A stretch of DNA of 64,000 bases. It comes from Desulfosporosinus acididurans. Its GTDB lineage: Bacteria; Bacillota; Desulfitobacteriia; Desulfitobacteriales; Desulfitobacteriaceae. Positions 43,086 to 52,065 of this stretch are shown here, in pieces. The stretch covers positions 124,001 through 188,000 of the forward strand of contig NZ_LDZY01000002.1 of assembly GCF_001029285.1 (NCBI RefSeq), read 5' to 3'. A program made the position numbers and the translations under genes. Under the pieces are notes generated by a model that ran no database searches, was not told the DNA's origin, and worked only from the letters and a program-made list of their open reading frames with translations. The stretch's first letter is position 1; every line of letters starts with the position of its first letter.

Positions 43086-43328
43086 ATGCTTGAAATGGCT
43101 ATAGTTGTGAACCTAGATGTGGTAATGGCAAAAAGAAAAATTAGTTTATCCGAATTAGCAGCTAAAATAGATATTACTTTAGCGAATCTTTCAATCTTAA
43201 AAAATAATAAGGCCAAGGCCATTCGGTTTACGACCTTGGAAGCGATTTGCCGTGCTTTAGATTGCCAGCCAGGAGATATTTTAGAATTTACGCCGGAAGG
43301 GCAGATTGGAGACATTAACGATGAGTGA
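43086..43328 (+). CDS. Small XRE/Cro-type regulator (YozG-like)
   Basis: 80 residues, or 78 from the ATG at 43092. One helix-turn-helix domain: DVVMAKRKISLSELAAKIDI then ANLSILKNNKAKAIRF and LEAICRALDCQPGDIL. These YozG-like proteins accompany DUF2975 membrane proteins. Starts 8 bp after the DUF2975 stop and overlaps the next gene by 8 bp. Confidence 0.88.
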   Translation: MLEMAIVVNLDVVMAKRKISLSELAAKIDITLANLSILKNNKAKAIRFTTLEAICRALDCQPGDILEFTPEGQIGDINDE

Positions 43329-44868
43329 AATTCATGATAACCCATCTGTATGCAAGGATGAACTCTTTGCCAAGAAGGAGAATAGCGTGCTCTTGATTTC
43401 TACTCTAGGTTTGGGTTTGCTGTTTAATCTTTTGTTCTATGGAAAACCTCTGGGAGTATCCTATCCGTTATACATAATGGCTCTATATCTAGTATTATTT
43501 TGGAATATGCGAAATAAACGCCCCCTTAAAGTTGACCAGAAATTGCTGATGGGCATCCCGATAATTTTACTTTCGTTTTCTTATTTTCTATATTCCAATC
43601 AGGTATTTATTGTTCTCAATTTTATGGCAATTCCTATTCTCGTAGTTGCTCATACATTGCTTCTGACTTCAAACAATAGATATGAGTGGTTTAAATCTCA
43701 ATTTTTAGGTGAGGTAATTTATGGCATGGTGGTCCGTCCCTTGGAGAATTTTCTAAAACCTTTTTATGTAATATTAGCCTTTGCGAAGCGTAGGCCCAAT
43801 TCAGGCAAGTATAGGGCAGCAAGTAAGATATTGATAGGTTTACTGGCTGCGGCAGGATTGTTAATGGTCATCATCCCACTCTTGGCTTCTGCAGATGATA
43901 TATTTCGGCAGTTGCTTGAACGAGTTCCTAATGTTTTCAGGGTTATTAACATTAATGAAATTGTTCCAAGATTGATTGTCGTCACACTGGTTACATGTCT
44001 TGTGTTCAGCTATCTGTGGAGTTTATTAAGTTGCAAGGTAGGATTAAACAAGGGGTCATCAGACACATTAAGCGGGGAAGTTTTAAAGACCGACAGTCTG
44101 CAAAAATCCAGAGCGTTTCTTGATCCAATTACGGTTACCTCAATGCTGGTGCTGATTGACTTACTTTATACCATTTTCATAGCAATTCAGTTTTCCTACC
44201 TTTTTGGCAGCTTAAAGTTTGGCCTTCCCCCAAATTTCACATACTCCCAATACGCAAGGAAAGGATTTTTTGAACTGGTTGTAATCACCTTGATTAATCT
44301 GATAATTCTTTTGGGGAACATGAATTTTCTGAAGTCATCGGGGACTAAACTAGATCAGGTTGTGAAACTTTTAAACACAATTCTGGTGGCCAGTACTTTC
44401 ATTATATTGTTGTCGGCCCATTTCAGAATGTCCCTGTATGAGGATGTATACGGTTATACCTATCTGCGGGTATTAACCCATGCTTTCATGGTCTATTTGT
44501 TTGTATTGTTAGCTGTTACCTTATGTAAAATATGGCGTCAAAGGACACAATTACTTAAATCTTACCTAGTAATCTCAATAGTTGCCTATACCCTGATCAA
44601 TTATGTTAATATAGACAATATCATTGTCAAAAATAATATTGAACGCTACAACCAGGGAAATCCTATCGACATTACATATTTGACAACTCTCTCCTATGAT
44701 GTTGTTCCCAAGCTCGTTGATCTCGCGCACAGTACATCTGATCGGGTGTTGGCAGACCAGTTGGAGAAGGGGCTTATTTATAAGAAGCAAGTGCTGGCTA
44801 AAGAGAGGCCCTGGCAGTCTTTTAATATCTCAATGTATAGGGCAAGTAAAGCCTTATCACAACAATAA
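43321..44868 (+). CDS. DUF4173 family polytopic membrane protein
   Basis: 515 residues from ATG 43321, which overlaps the end of the HTH gene (GATGAGTGAA). About eleven hydrophobic segments. FILLSAHFRMSLYEDVYGYT and LRVLTHAFMVYLFVLLAVTL are the conserved DUF4173 core (Tyr/Glu-rich loop between helices). C-terminus is hydrophilic and may be cytoplasmic. Function unknown. Third gene of the DUF2975-HTH operon. Confidence 0.85.
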   Translation: MSEIHDNPSVCKDELFAKKENSVLLISTLGLGLLFNLLFYGKPLGVSYPLYIMALYLVLFWNMRNKRPLKVDQKLLMGIPIILLSFSYFLYSNQVFIVLNFMAIPILVVAHTLLLTSNNRYEWFKSQFLGEVIYGMVVRPLENFLKPFYVILAFAKRRPNSGKYRAASKILIGLLAAAGLLMVIIPLLASADDIFRQLLERVPNVFRVININEIVPRLIVVTLVTCLVFSYLWSLLSCKVGLNKGSSDTLSGEVLKTDSLQKSRAFLDPITVTSMLVLIDLLYTIFIAIQFSYLFGSLKFGLPPNFTYSQYARKGFFELVVITLINLIILLGNMNFLKSSGTKLDQVVKLLNTILVASTFIILLSAHFRMSLYEDVYGYTYLRVLTHAFMVYLFVLLAVTLCKIWRQRTQLLKSYLVISIVAYTLINYVNIDNIIVKNNIERYNQGNPIDITYLTTLSYDVVPKLVDLAHSTSDRVLADQLEKGLIYKKQVLAKERPWQSFNISMYRASKALSQQ

Positions 44869-45183
44869 GCTCGGCACCGACTTAGAAACTCTCAACGCTA
44901 CTGCAGTCGATACTGCAGTAGTATTTGATTATCTTTTAAAGGATGCACTATATTTTGTGAGCGACATAAACCGATTAAATAGATATAATTATAATGATTT
45001 GGAAAAGAGACTGAACCAGAGGTAGAATTTTATACTTCTGTACACCGAAGCAAAATTACAGATTAACAATATATTCATCTGAAATGGGATAACTTAAATC
45101 GGGGATTGCTTTAGAGTAATAGATAAATAATAAGTTAAAGCTAAATAACCGATTTAAAGCTAAATATCAAGGAGGCTCCCACA
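44869..45183. other. Intergenic stretch with palindromic hairpin
   Basis: CTACTGCAG-TCGATA-CTGCAGTAG at 44899-44922 is a clean hairpin and may end the DUF4173 transcript, although no T-tract follows. The remainder up to the DUF89 gene shows only A/T-rich sequence. Confidence 0.4.
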
Positions 45184-46041
45184 TTGAACGTTGTCTTGGA
45201 TTGTATCCCCTGTTATATTAAACAAACTATTAATACGTTAGCCCAAAGTGATAGTTCTGAGGACGAAATGCGAGAAATTATTCATCAGACGCTGCCTCTC
45301 TTCTCGCAATTAGATCCCCAAGGAACTCCCGCTGAAAATTCGACGATTGTTCTGAGAAAAGTCAATGAGCTATTAGGAAACAAAGATCCCTTTCATAAGG
45401 CTAAGAGGGAGTCCAATGAATTAGCGCTAAAACTTCTGCCCCAGCTAAAAGAGAGAATTGGGCAAAGTTCAGATACGCTCTTGATGTCTTTGAAGATCGC
45501 TGTTGCCGGCAATATTATCGATATGGGCATTCTGAAGGATTTTGACGTTGAAGGAAGCATTCGGGAGGCTATGGAGAAGAATTTTGCCCGGGACGATTAT
45601 TCGTCTTTCCAAAGGAAATTAAACGATGCCAAGGAAATCTTAATTCTCGGAGATAACAGCGGAGAAATTGCTTTCGATCGGCTTTTGGCTGAACAACTGT
45701 CCGAGTTGGGGATCAGAATAACCTATGCCGTTAAGGATCAACCGATTTTGAATGATGCTACGATGGAGGATGCGGAACATGTAGGTATGACAGAGCAAGC
45801 TCGCGTTATTTCGAATGGCAGCATCTTTTTGGGGACCATTCTCAAAGATTGTTCTGATGAATTTTTACGGGCCTATAAAATGGCTGATTTAATAATCTGT
45901 AAAGGGCAGGCCAATTATGAATCGCTGGAGGCTCTGGGCAAAGAGGATCAACGACTGTATTTTCTGCTGAGGGCAAAGTGTGAAATTGTGGCGAAAAATT
46001 TGGGGGTTCAACTTGGCGAAATGGTATTTTGCTGTAGCTAA
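45184..46041 (+). CDS. DUF89/ARMT1-like metal-dependent phosphatase family protein
   Basis: 285 residues from TTG 45184, supported by AAGGAGG nine bases upstream. N-terminal LDCIPCYIKQTINTL has the CxxC of the prokaryotic subgroup. The metal site shows in ILILGDNSGEIAFDRLLAEQ (Asp, Asn) and further in VKDQPILNDATMEDA. LIICKGQANYESLEAL near the C-terminus is conserved. The DUF89 fold hydrolyses damaged phospho-metabolites in studied eukaryotic members; in anaerobes the substrate is unknown. Stand-alone gene. Confidence 0.85.
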   Translation: MNVVLDCIPCYIKQTINTLAQSDSSEDEMREIIHQTLPLFSQLDPQGTPAENSTIVLRKVNELLGNKDPFHKAKRESNELALKLLPQLKERIGQSSDTLLMSLKIAVAGNIIDMGILKDFDVEGSIREAMEKNFARDDYSSFQRKLNDAKEILILGDNSGEIAFDRLLAEQLSELGIRITYAVKDQPILNDATMEDAEHVGMTEQARVISNGSIFLGTILKDCSDEFLRAYKMADLIICKGQANYESLEALGKEDQRLYFLLRAKCEIVAKNLGVQLGEMVFCCS

Positions 46042-46234
46042 AAGAGTAAGAACCGAAAATGGCTGTAATTTAATAACATCTATAATTAACAAGGCAGGTT
46101 TATTGGAACGATCTGACACGTTGTGCACTCCTTTTTGGTATGTTACTATTAAGTGGAGAACACTCCTTTTATATTAAGCGGAGCAGTCTCCGTAAACTAA
46201 TATAGTTCTCAAAATTATTTTAGGAGGTGATGGT

Positions 46235-46852
46235 ATGGCTAAGGAAATAGGGGCAAGCACCGTTCGCACTGAACGGCGTGATGCCGCCGAGAATCGACAA
46301 CGTATCTTGAATGTGGCTATCAGACTCTTTGAACAGCATGGGGTTGAACATGTCAGTATGAATCAAATCGCTGCAGAAGCACAGATTGGATCAGGAACTC
46401 TTTATCGCCGATATAGAAATAAAAGTGAATTATGTCTTGATTTAATTAAAGATAACGTAGTTCTGCTCTTCGAGGATATTGAAACTTACCTGGAACAGAA
46501 TCGTTCTAGACCGCCAAGTCTACGCTTGAAGGGAATTCTTAGTCTATTTATCCGTTTCAGAGAAAAGAAAGCGCAATTGCTTACAGGTGTCGAAGATTCA
46601 TCGTCAAGCCAATCCAAGACTCGAACGCGGAGTCCAATTCATGACGAACTGCATCAGCTATTGGTTGAGCTCTTTGACGAGATAAATAAAAGAGAGCCAG
46701 TTCATCCTGAGAGTGCTTTTAGAGCCGATATGCTTTTAATGGCCTTAAGCAAAGATGCCTATTTGTTTCAGAAAGAAGTGCGAGGTTATTCGCCGGAGAC
46801 GATTTTGGAACAGGTCTGTTTAACCTTTATCCCACCTGAAAGAGACAATTAA
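46235..46852 (+). CDS. TetR-family transcriptional regulator
   Basis: 205 residues: RQRILNVAIRLFEQHGVEHV then MNQIAAEAQIGSGTLYRRYR is the helix-turn-helix. The C-terminal domain has LHQLLVELFDEINKREPVHP. TAGGAGGTG lies 7 bases before the ATG. It precedes trmB by 33 bp on the same strand, but no target operon is obvious. Confidence 0.9.
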   Translation: MAKEIGASTVRTERRDAAENRQRILNVAIRLFEQHGVEHVSMNQIAAEAQIGSGTLYRRYRNKSELCLDLIKDNVVLLFEDIETYLEQNRSRPPSLRLKGILSLFIRFREKKAQLLTGVEDSSSSQSKTRTRSPIHDELHQLLVELFDEINKREPVHPESAFRADMLLMALSKDAYLFQKEVRGYSPETILEQVCLTFIPPERDN

Positions 46853-46885
46853 AGTTTGATCTATAGTTATTGAGGAGAAAAGTTA

Positions 46886-47524
46886 ATGCGGCTTAGAAGA
46901 AAGTGGTGGGCAAGGCCTGAATTAGAAAAGGATGATAAGGCTGTCTTTGATCCTATACGCTACAAAGGAAAATGGAAAGGGCTTTTTGGCAATAACCATC
47001 CGATTCATTTGGAATTAGGCTGTGGGCGGGGACGCTTTATCAATGAGCTAGCTAAGATCAATTCGCATATAAATTACCTTGCTATTGATGTTTATGATGA
47101 GCTTTTAGTGTATGTTCTGAGAAAAGCCAATGAAAGCCGCTTAGATAATCTTAAAGTGATCTCTATAAATGCTCAGAATCTTGGAGATATCTTTGCTCAA
47201 GATGAAATTGAGAAACTCTATATTAATTTTTGTAATCCATGGCCTAATAAACGACATCATAAACGAAGATTAACTCATCCAAATTTTTTAGGATTATATC
47301 AAACATTTTTAAAAAGCGAATCGGAAATCTGGTTTAAAACTGATAGCGAATTTCTTTTCATGGATAGTCTTGAATATTTTGCAGCCGCGAGGTTTAAAGA
47401 ACTTTATAAGACCTACGATTTACATCAGAGCGATTTCCAGGGCAACGTTCTGACTGAATATGAAGAGAAATTTTGTGCTCAAGGAATTAAAATTAAATTT
47501 GGCAGGTTTAAAAATTCTAAATAA
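46886..47524 (+). CDS. trmB: tRNA (guanine-N7-)-methyltransferase
   Basis: 212 residues. The SAM-binding motif LELGCGRGRFINELAKINS and YLAIDVYDELL are followed by the TrmB-specific YINFCNPWPNKRHHKRRLTH (about 113-132) with the catalytic Asp position replaced by Asn (usual NFSDPWPK). WFKTDSEFLF matches the TD motif. It makes m7G46 in tRNA variable loops. GAGGAGAAA before the ATG; strong terminator after. The F-C-N-P variant should be kept in mind when assessing activity. Confidence 0.9.
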   Translation: MRLRRKWWARPELEKDDKAVFDPIRYKGKWKGLFGNNHPIHLELGCGRGRFINELAKINSHINYLAIDVYDELLVYVLRKANESRLDNLKVISINAQNLGDIFAQDEIEKLYINFCNPWPNKRHHKRRLTHPNFLGLYQTFLKSESEIWFKTDSEFLFMDSLEYFAAARFKELYKTYDLHQSDFQGNVLTEYEEKFCAQGIKIKFGRFKNSK

Positions 47525-47531
47525 AAAAAGC

Positions 47532-47572
47532 AATAAAAATGTCGAGATGCTGAGCACCTCGACATTTTTATT
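47532..47572 (+). terminator. Terminator after trmB
   Basis: AATAAAAATGTCGAG pairs perfectly with CTCGACATTTTTATT, 15-bp stem with 11-nt loop. Confidence 0.85.
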
Positions 47573-48303
47573 GGTATTAATGTTAAATGATCAATAATTT
47601 AACATAGAAAAACAATAAATTAGTAAAAATAAGGAATAAATTCTTCCTATCATAGGAGGTTATGGAGAAATAATGTAGAAATGTTAGTTATTAGGAAATC
47701 GTGTGAGGTATTATGCTGTATAAGTTGAAAGAAACCAAAAAAAGTAATTATATTGAGCTAATAAAATGGATAAAGGGTTTGAATGCTCGTTCCTATGAGA
47801 TTGCTTTTCAAAAACCTCTAAAAGCACTTAGACTGTGTAAATATGCCTATCATTTAGCCCAGAAGTGTGGTTGTCAAGAGGAGAGGGCATTTTAAATAAT
47901 ATTGGTGAAATTCACCGACAACTGGAACAATATGAAGAGGCTTTAATATATTACGAGAATGCTCTTGTTATGAGCAAAGATTTAAATAACTTTGGAAATA
48001 TGGCTGGTATTCTAATAAATATGGGCCATATCTATAGGTGCTTAAACCAGAATATTAAGACTCTGAATATATATAAGGATAGCCTTACCTATTGCAGGAA
48101 AATTGACGATAAAATCAAGATCGGCGAAGTATTGAATTGTTTAGGGGAAGCTTATGAAAAACTACAAAAGGAGCATGTCGCTTTACAATATTACAGAAAC
48201 GTAGCCAAAAGCCCACGGTTTCAATCGTGGGATGAAGGCGGCTCCCGTTTCGTTTCTAAATAAATCCGTTGTAGTATCATTGAACAACTGATACAATAAT
48301 GAT

Positions 48304-48702
48304 ATGGGACAAGAATATCGACGAACAACCACCACTGTTTCTTTAATCAACTATCATTTTGTTTTTTGCCCACGCTACAGACGCAAGGTATTAGTAAATG
48401 ACGTAGATAGAAGGTTTAGGGAGATTCTGCAAGAACTATGTGATGAACATTCTTTAATGATTGTGGCATTAGAAATAATGCCAGATCATGTTCATTTGTT
48501 CGTGAACGCTCTACCTTCTATTAGTCCATCAGACATTATGGCAAAAGTGAAAGGAGTGACATCAAGAAAACTACGGCAGGAATTCAAACACCTGCAGCAC
48601 TTGCCTAGTCTGTGGACTCGTTCTTTCTTTTGCTCTACGGCTGGCAATGTATCTAGTGAAACGATTCAGCGATACATTGCTGAACAAAAAACAAGGGGGT
48701 GA
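48304..48702 (+). CDS. tnpA: TnpA, Y1 HUH transposase of IS200/IS605 family
   Basis: 132 residues, full length for the family. The metal-binding HUH motif is His62-Val-His64 in MPDHVHLFV, and the catalytic tyrosine is Tyr124 in IQRYIAEQ. YHFVFCPRYRRKVL near the N-terminus is typical. It cuts and joins single-stranded element ends by recognising their hairpins. No strong ribosome site, as usual for tnpA. Appears intact, so the element may be mobile and may also drive the non-autonomous repeats in this window if ends are compatible. Confidence 0.92.
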   Translation: MGQEYRRTTTTVSLINYHFVFCPRYRRKVLVNDVDRRFREILQELCDEHSLMIVALEIMPDHVHLFVNALPSISPSDIMAKVKGVTSRKLRQEFKHLQHLPSLWTRSFFCSTAGNVSSETIQRYIAEQKTRG

Positions 48703-48706
48703 GCAT

Positions 48707-49804
48707 TTGCAAATCACCATAAAAATCAAGCTGCAGCTGACAAGTGAACAACGTCAGCTACTGAGTGAAACTACTAAAGAGTACATACGCTTGGTCAATC
48801 AGGTTGTTTCAGACTTCGTTTCAGCAGACGCGCATCTCAACTATTCAAGTAAAGACGTAGTGGCGATCCTACCCAGTGCCGTTAAAAATCAAGCCATTCG
48901 AGAGGCCAAGAGTGTTTTCACGACGTACAAAAAAACGGTTAAAGCAAACGCCAAACTAAAACCTGAAGAACAGAAAGAAATTAAAGTCCCTATACTCAAA
49001 AAAGCGGCAGCTATCTGGAACAATCAAAACTATGCGATTAAAGGCAATATACTCTCGTTTCCTGTAATTATTGAGGGCAAATCACAGCGTCTTGAGATTG
49101 AAGCTATCCTAACGAATTATCAGCAAGAACGGCTGATCGGTAAATTGGGCAGCCTTAGAATAACGCAAAAGTCAGGTAACTATATGGCTCAAATCGCTGT
49201 CGAAGCTGCTAAACAACTCAATATAGCCGATAAGGTTATGGGTGTTGATTTAGGGCTTAAAGTTCCTGCTGTGACTACAACTGAATCTGGTAAAACCAAA
49301 TTCTTCGGTAATGGCAGACAAAATAAGTTTATCAAGCGTAAACATCGGTCAGTTCGTAGAAAACTCGGCAAACTGAAGAAACTCAAAGCTATACGAAAAC
49401 GCCATGATAAAGAACAACGTTGGATGAACGATACTGACCATAAAGTGAGCCGACAGATCGTGAATTTCGCGAAAGAAAACAATGTGGGAGTCATTCGATT
49501 AGAAAAACTTTCTGGTATACGCCAGACGGCAAGAACAAGCCGTAAAAACGAGAAGAATCTACATACTTGGAGCTTCTATCGCCTAGCATCGTTTATCGAG
49601 TACAAGGCCTTTCTGGCAGGTATTCGAGTTGAATACGTCAATCCTAAATACACTAGCCAAACATGCCCGTCTTGTGGTAAACGTAACCATGCTAAAGACA
49701 GAAAGTATCAATGTGAATGTGGATTTAAGGCTCATCGAGATCGAGTTGGGGCGATTAATATAATCTCTGCAACTGTGGTAGCTGGTAACAGGCTATCAGC
49801 CTAG
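48707..49804 (+). CDS. tnpB: TnpB, RNA-guided RuvC-like nuclease
   Basis: 365 residues from TTG 48707, preceded by GGGGGTGAG; it begins LQITIKIKLQL, the usual TnpB start. The RuvC-like triad is complete: Asp181 in GVDLGLKVPA, Glu266 in VIRLEKLSG and Asp345 in HRDRVGAINI. The zinc finger uses Cys320, Cys323, Cys336 and Cys338 (CPSCGKRNHAKDRKYQCEC). Intact TnpB nucleases cut target DNA guided by an RNA from the element's right end. Starts 5 bases after the tnpA stop. Confidence 0.92.
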   Translation: MQITIKIKLQLTSEQRQLLSETTKEYIRLVNQVVSDFVSADAHLNYSSKDVVAILPSAVKNQAIREAKSVFTTYKKTVKANAKLKPEEQKEIKVPILKKAAAIWNNQNYAIKGNILSFPVIIEGKSQRLEIEAILTNYQQERLIGKLGSLRITQKSGNYMAQIAVEAAKQLNIADKVMGVDLGLKVPAVTTTESGKTKFFGNGRQNKFIKRKHRSVRRKLGKLKKLKAIRKRHDKEQRWMNDTDHKVSRQIVNFAKENNVGVIRLEKLSGIRQTARTSRKNEKNLHTWSFYRLASFIEYKAFLAGIRVEYVNPKYTSQTCPSCGKRNHAKDRKYQCECGFKAHRDRVGAINIISATVVAGNRLSA

Positions 49805-49950
49805 AGTACTATTGTGTACTGCTCTAGGACGGGCTAATGGCATAGCCCTGAACTTGGGGTCATACTCCGATACTAGAAATAGATTTTGGTTTAATCACCC
49901 AAGAATCCCAGCGGCTTCAGCCGTGGGAGTGTCAATTTAGCTAATCAGAA
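49790..49950 (+). ncRNA. Predicted omega (reRNA) guide RNA of TnpB
   Basis: The 3' end of tnpB and the right end of the element hold stable hairpins: CCTAGAGTAC with GTACTGCTCTAGG (49801-49829) and GGGCTAATGGCATAGCCC (49832-49849), then the right-end hairpin. In studied TnpB systems the RNA is made from this part and its guide is the roughly 16 nt just beyond the right end, here beginning TTTAGCTAATCAGAAG. Position and ends are inferred. Confidence 0.45.
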
Positions 49951-50490
49951 GATGTTAAAGTTTCAGGAGCAGTTAAAAACAGCGAACCAACGATTAAAAC
50001 GTCTTGCGACAATTTATGAGGTTACGGGAATTTCCAATAGGCGTTCCTTTGAAAATACTTTAAAAAAAGAATGGAACCGCTGCCTGCGAGATGGAAAAGA
50101 CCTTTCGCTAATCCTTGTGGATATCGATAATTTTAAACGCTACAATGAAAGTTATGGTCATTTGCAAGGCGATAAGTGTCTAAGGAAAGTTGCCAAAGTC
50201 TTAGAGAGTATCTTAAAGCGATTCTCTGATTTTATAGGGAGATTTGGTGGAGAAGAATTTGCTGCGGTCCTGTCCAATACGAGTTACGATGATGCCCTAA
50301 AAATTGCCGCTCGGATGAGGAGGCGGATAGAAAAGCTGAAGATCGTCCATGAACAGTCTTCAATCGTTTCCTACATTTGGAGAAAATCACATGAATCTAG
50401 TTAAAGCAGCAGACCAAAAACTGTATCAGGCTAAAGACCAAGGTCACAATCGAATATGTTCAGTTCGCCTACGGTGAGTTTTGCCCAATG

Positions 50491-50537
50491 GAAAAAGAAC
50501 CCTCCCGCCGCCCAAAATGGAGCTGCAGGAGGGTTCC
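50491..50537 (-). terminator. Terminator of GntR-ABC operon
   Basis: On the minus strand GGAACCCTCC pairs with GGAGGGTTC, followed by TTTTTC. It lies between the GGDEF remnant and the ABC permease stop codon. Confidence 0.7.
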
Positions 50538-50575
50538 GATCATTTGCATATCTACCCAATCGTAGACTTCCGAGT

Positions 50576-51373
50576 TTACTCCAGATTTAGGCGCCTGCTC
50601 AAAATATAGTTGGTCACAGCAAAGTAAGCTGCACATGGAATTGCAATCAGAATGAACCCGCATGCAAAAATTAGTTCTGACTGGATGAACTTATTGGAAG
50701 TAATATTAAAGAGCGAAAAATCAGCAAAGTGGGCTATTCTCGGTACCTGAAAGGCAAGTACGAGATAGATTTGACTTAGTGTCGTGAGACCAATAAAGGC
50801 TCCGAGGGATGATAGTATTTTATGGCGAGCGAACAGATGTCCGATAGCTATGGAAGCGTAAACAATTAAAATACATGATGCCAAGGTCATCAAACCACCT
50901 AAGATTAACTCAAACAGCAAAAAGTAGTCAGAAGCCCCAAAATGTCCTATCATTTGCTTATAAATTGCGGCTAAGGCCTGTAGGATGGCGCCGAGAGTCC
51001 CTGGTTTGTAAGTGATTATTTCAATCGAAAGCATGGCTACGATTACACTGGCAATAATCCACATCATAGATATCAGAAGTTTACTCATAATATGCTGCCA
51101 GGACTTTACGGGAAGCGTATACATTAAATAACCTTCATCGGTTAACAGGTTTTTATGAAAACGTTGAATCATGACAGTAAAGGTCATCACGAACATTGCA
51201 GCCATAATAATGCTATAAATAATCATAGTTATAACTGAAGGAGTGGTCCATGTTGGATGGTGAAAAACAGAAAGTATTTTATTAATGGCGGCAAAGACCA
51301 GCAGAGAAAGAAATATAGGAAGGAATAGTCTTCCTGTTGCCTTAACCTCGTATTTTAAAAGCTTGGTTAGCAT
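50576..51373 (-). CDS. ABC-2 type transporter permease
   Basis: 265 residues with six hydrophobic segments; begins MLTKLLKYEVKATGRLFLPI, typical of permeases of YtrB-like exporters. Overlaps the ATPase gene by 7 bp. The N-terminal cytoplasmic helix with KYE and an extended extracytoplasmic region after segment 3 are usual for bacitracin- or cell-wall-stress ABC systems of the Ytr type. Substrate unknown. Confidence 0.85.
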   Translation of the reverse strand: MLTKLLKYEVKATGRLFLPIFLSLLVFAAINKILSVFHHPTWTTPSVITMIIYSIIMAAMFVMTFTVMIQRFHKNLLTDEGYLMYTLPVKSWQHIMSKLLISMMWIIASVIVAMLSIEIITYKPGTLGAILQALAAIYKQMIGHFGASDYFLLFELILGGLMTLASCILIVYASIAIGHLFARHKILSSLGAFIGLTTLSQIYLVLAFQVPRIAHFADFSLFNITSNKFIQSELIFACGFILIAIPCAAYFAVTNYILSRRLNLE

Positions 51374-52065
51374 TTGAATACCTCCCTGAATAAGAGATCT
51401 ACAGATTTTCCCTTGGCATCGCGGATATCGTCGACTGTAGACGTCAAAACCACTTTGCTTTGATTGAGAAAGATGACATAGTCTAATATTTTTTCGATAT
51501 CCGATATAAGGTGGGAGGAGATAATCACCGTGGCATTTTCATTATAATTACTTAGAATTGTTTCCAGAATATAATCCCTTGCCGCCGGATCGACCCCGCC
51601 TATAGGTTCATCTAAAAAGTAAAGCTCTGCTTCTCTGCTCATAACAAGAATGAGCTGTACTTTCTCCTTCGTTCCTTTAGACATGGTTTTCAGCCGATCA
51701 TTGGGGCTGATATTCAGACGCTTAAGCATATCATAAGCCTTTTCGGGTTTGAAATTATCATAGAAATCAGAGAAAAACTCAATGATTTGCTGAACGCGCA
51801 TCCAATCATTCAAATAAGTTCTTTCCGGTAGATATGACACAATTTTCTTGGTTTCAATGCCAGGTTGTTTGCCGCCTATGAGGATTTGACCGGAAGTGGG
51901 AGTTAAGAGTTCGTTGGCAAGCTTAATGAGGGTGCTTTTTCCGCTGCCGTTAGGGCCAAGAAGTCCTACAATTTGCCCGCGTTCAATTTTTAGATCAACA
52001 TCAGATAAGGCTGTTTTGCTGCCGAATTTCTTTGTCAGGCCGCTGCATTCAAAAATAGTGCTCAT
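51367..52065 (-). CDS. ABC transporter ATP-binding protein
   Basis: 232 residues. Walker A GLLGPNGSGKSTLI (about 34-47), the signature MSKGTKEKVQL (the S-G-G-Q is replaced by S-K-G-T, common in this group), and Walker B ELYFLDEPIGGVDP. VIISSHLISDIE contains the switch His. It energises the permease encoded just downstream. Starts at the stop of the GntR gene (ATGA-type overlap), a YtrA-YtrB-like arrangement. Confidence 0.92.
   Translation of the reverse strand: MSTIFECSGLTKKFGSKTALSDVDLKIERGQIVGLLGPNGSGKSTLIKLANELLTPTSGQILIGGKQPGIETKKIVSYLPERTYLNDWMRVQQIIEFFSDFYDNFKPEKAYDMLKRLNISPNDRLKTMSKGTKEKVQLILVMSREAELYFLDEPIGGVDPAARDYILETILSNYNENATVIISSHLISDIEKILDYVIFLNQSKVVLTSTVDDIRDAKGKSVDLLFREVFKC

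Larger units (their letters stand above)
48203..49932 (+). mobile_element. IS200/IS605-family element with tnpA and tnpB
   Basis: The left end has the imperfect hairpin CCCACGGTTTCAATCGTGGG (48212-48231). The right end has CCCAGCGGCTTCAGCCGTG with GG (49907-49927). No terminal inverted repeats or target duplication, as expected for single-strand transposition. With ends at 48203 and 49932 removal restores the frame of the interrupted gene (AACGT joined to CAATTTAGC). The exact ends are inferred within a few bases; TTAC and TCAA at the flanks offer an IS608-like alternative. Confidence 0.85.
47713..50477 (+). pseudogene. TPR-GGDEF diguanylate cyclase, interrupted by IS200/IS605 and frameshifts
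   Basis: Three separated pieces make one protein. Piece 1 (47713-47895) ends AYHLAQKCGCQEERAF. Piece 2 continues in another frame from about 47886 with LNNIGEIHRQLEQYEEALIY and further TPR repeats to YYRNV at 48203. Piece 3 resumes at about 49933 with NLANQKMLKFQEQLKTANQR and the GGDEF domain (ISNRRSFENTL, VDIDNFKRYNES, FGGEEFAAVL). A second frameshift near 50360 precedes the usual ending AADQKLYQAKDQGHNRI. It would have synthesised c-di-GMP in response to TPR input, but is inactive. Confidence 0.88.

Noticed and set aside
44696-45025. Frame at the end of the DUF4173 gene
   Set aside because: Overlaps the DUF4173 coding end in another frame; no ribosome site at its start.
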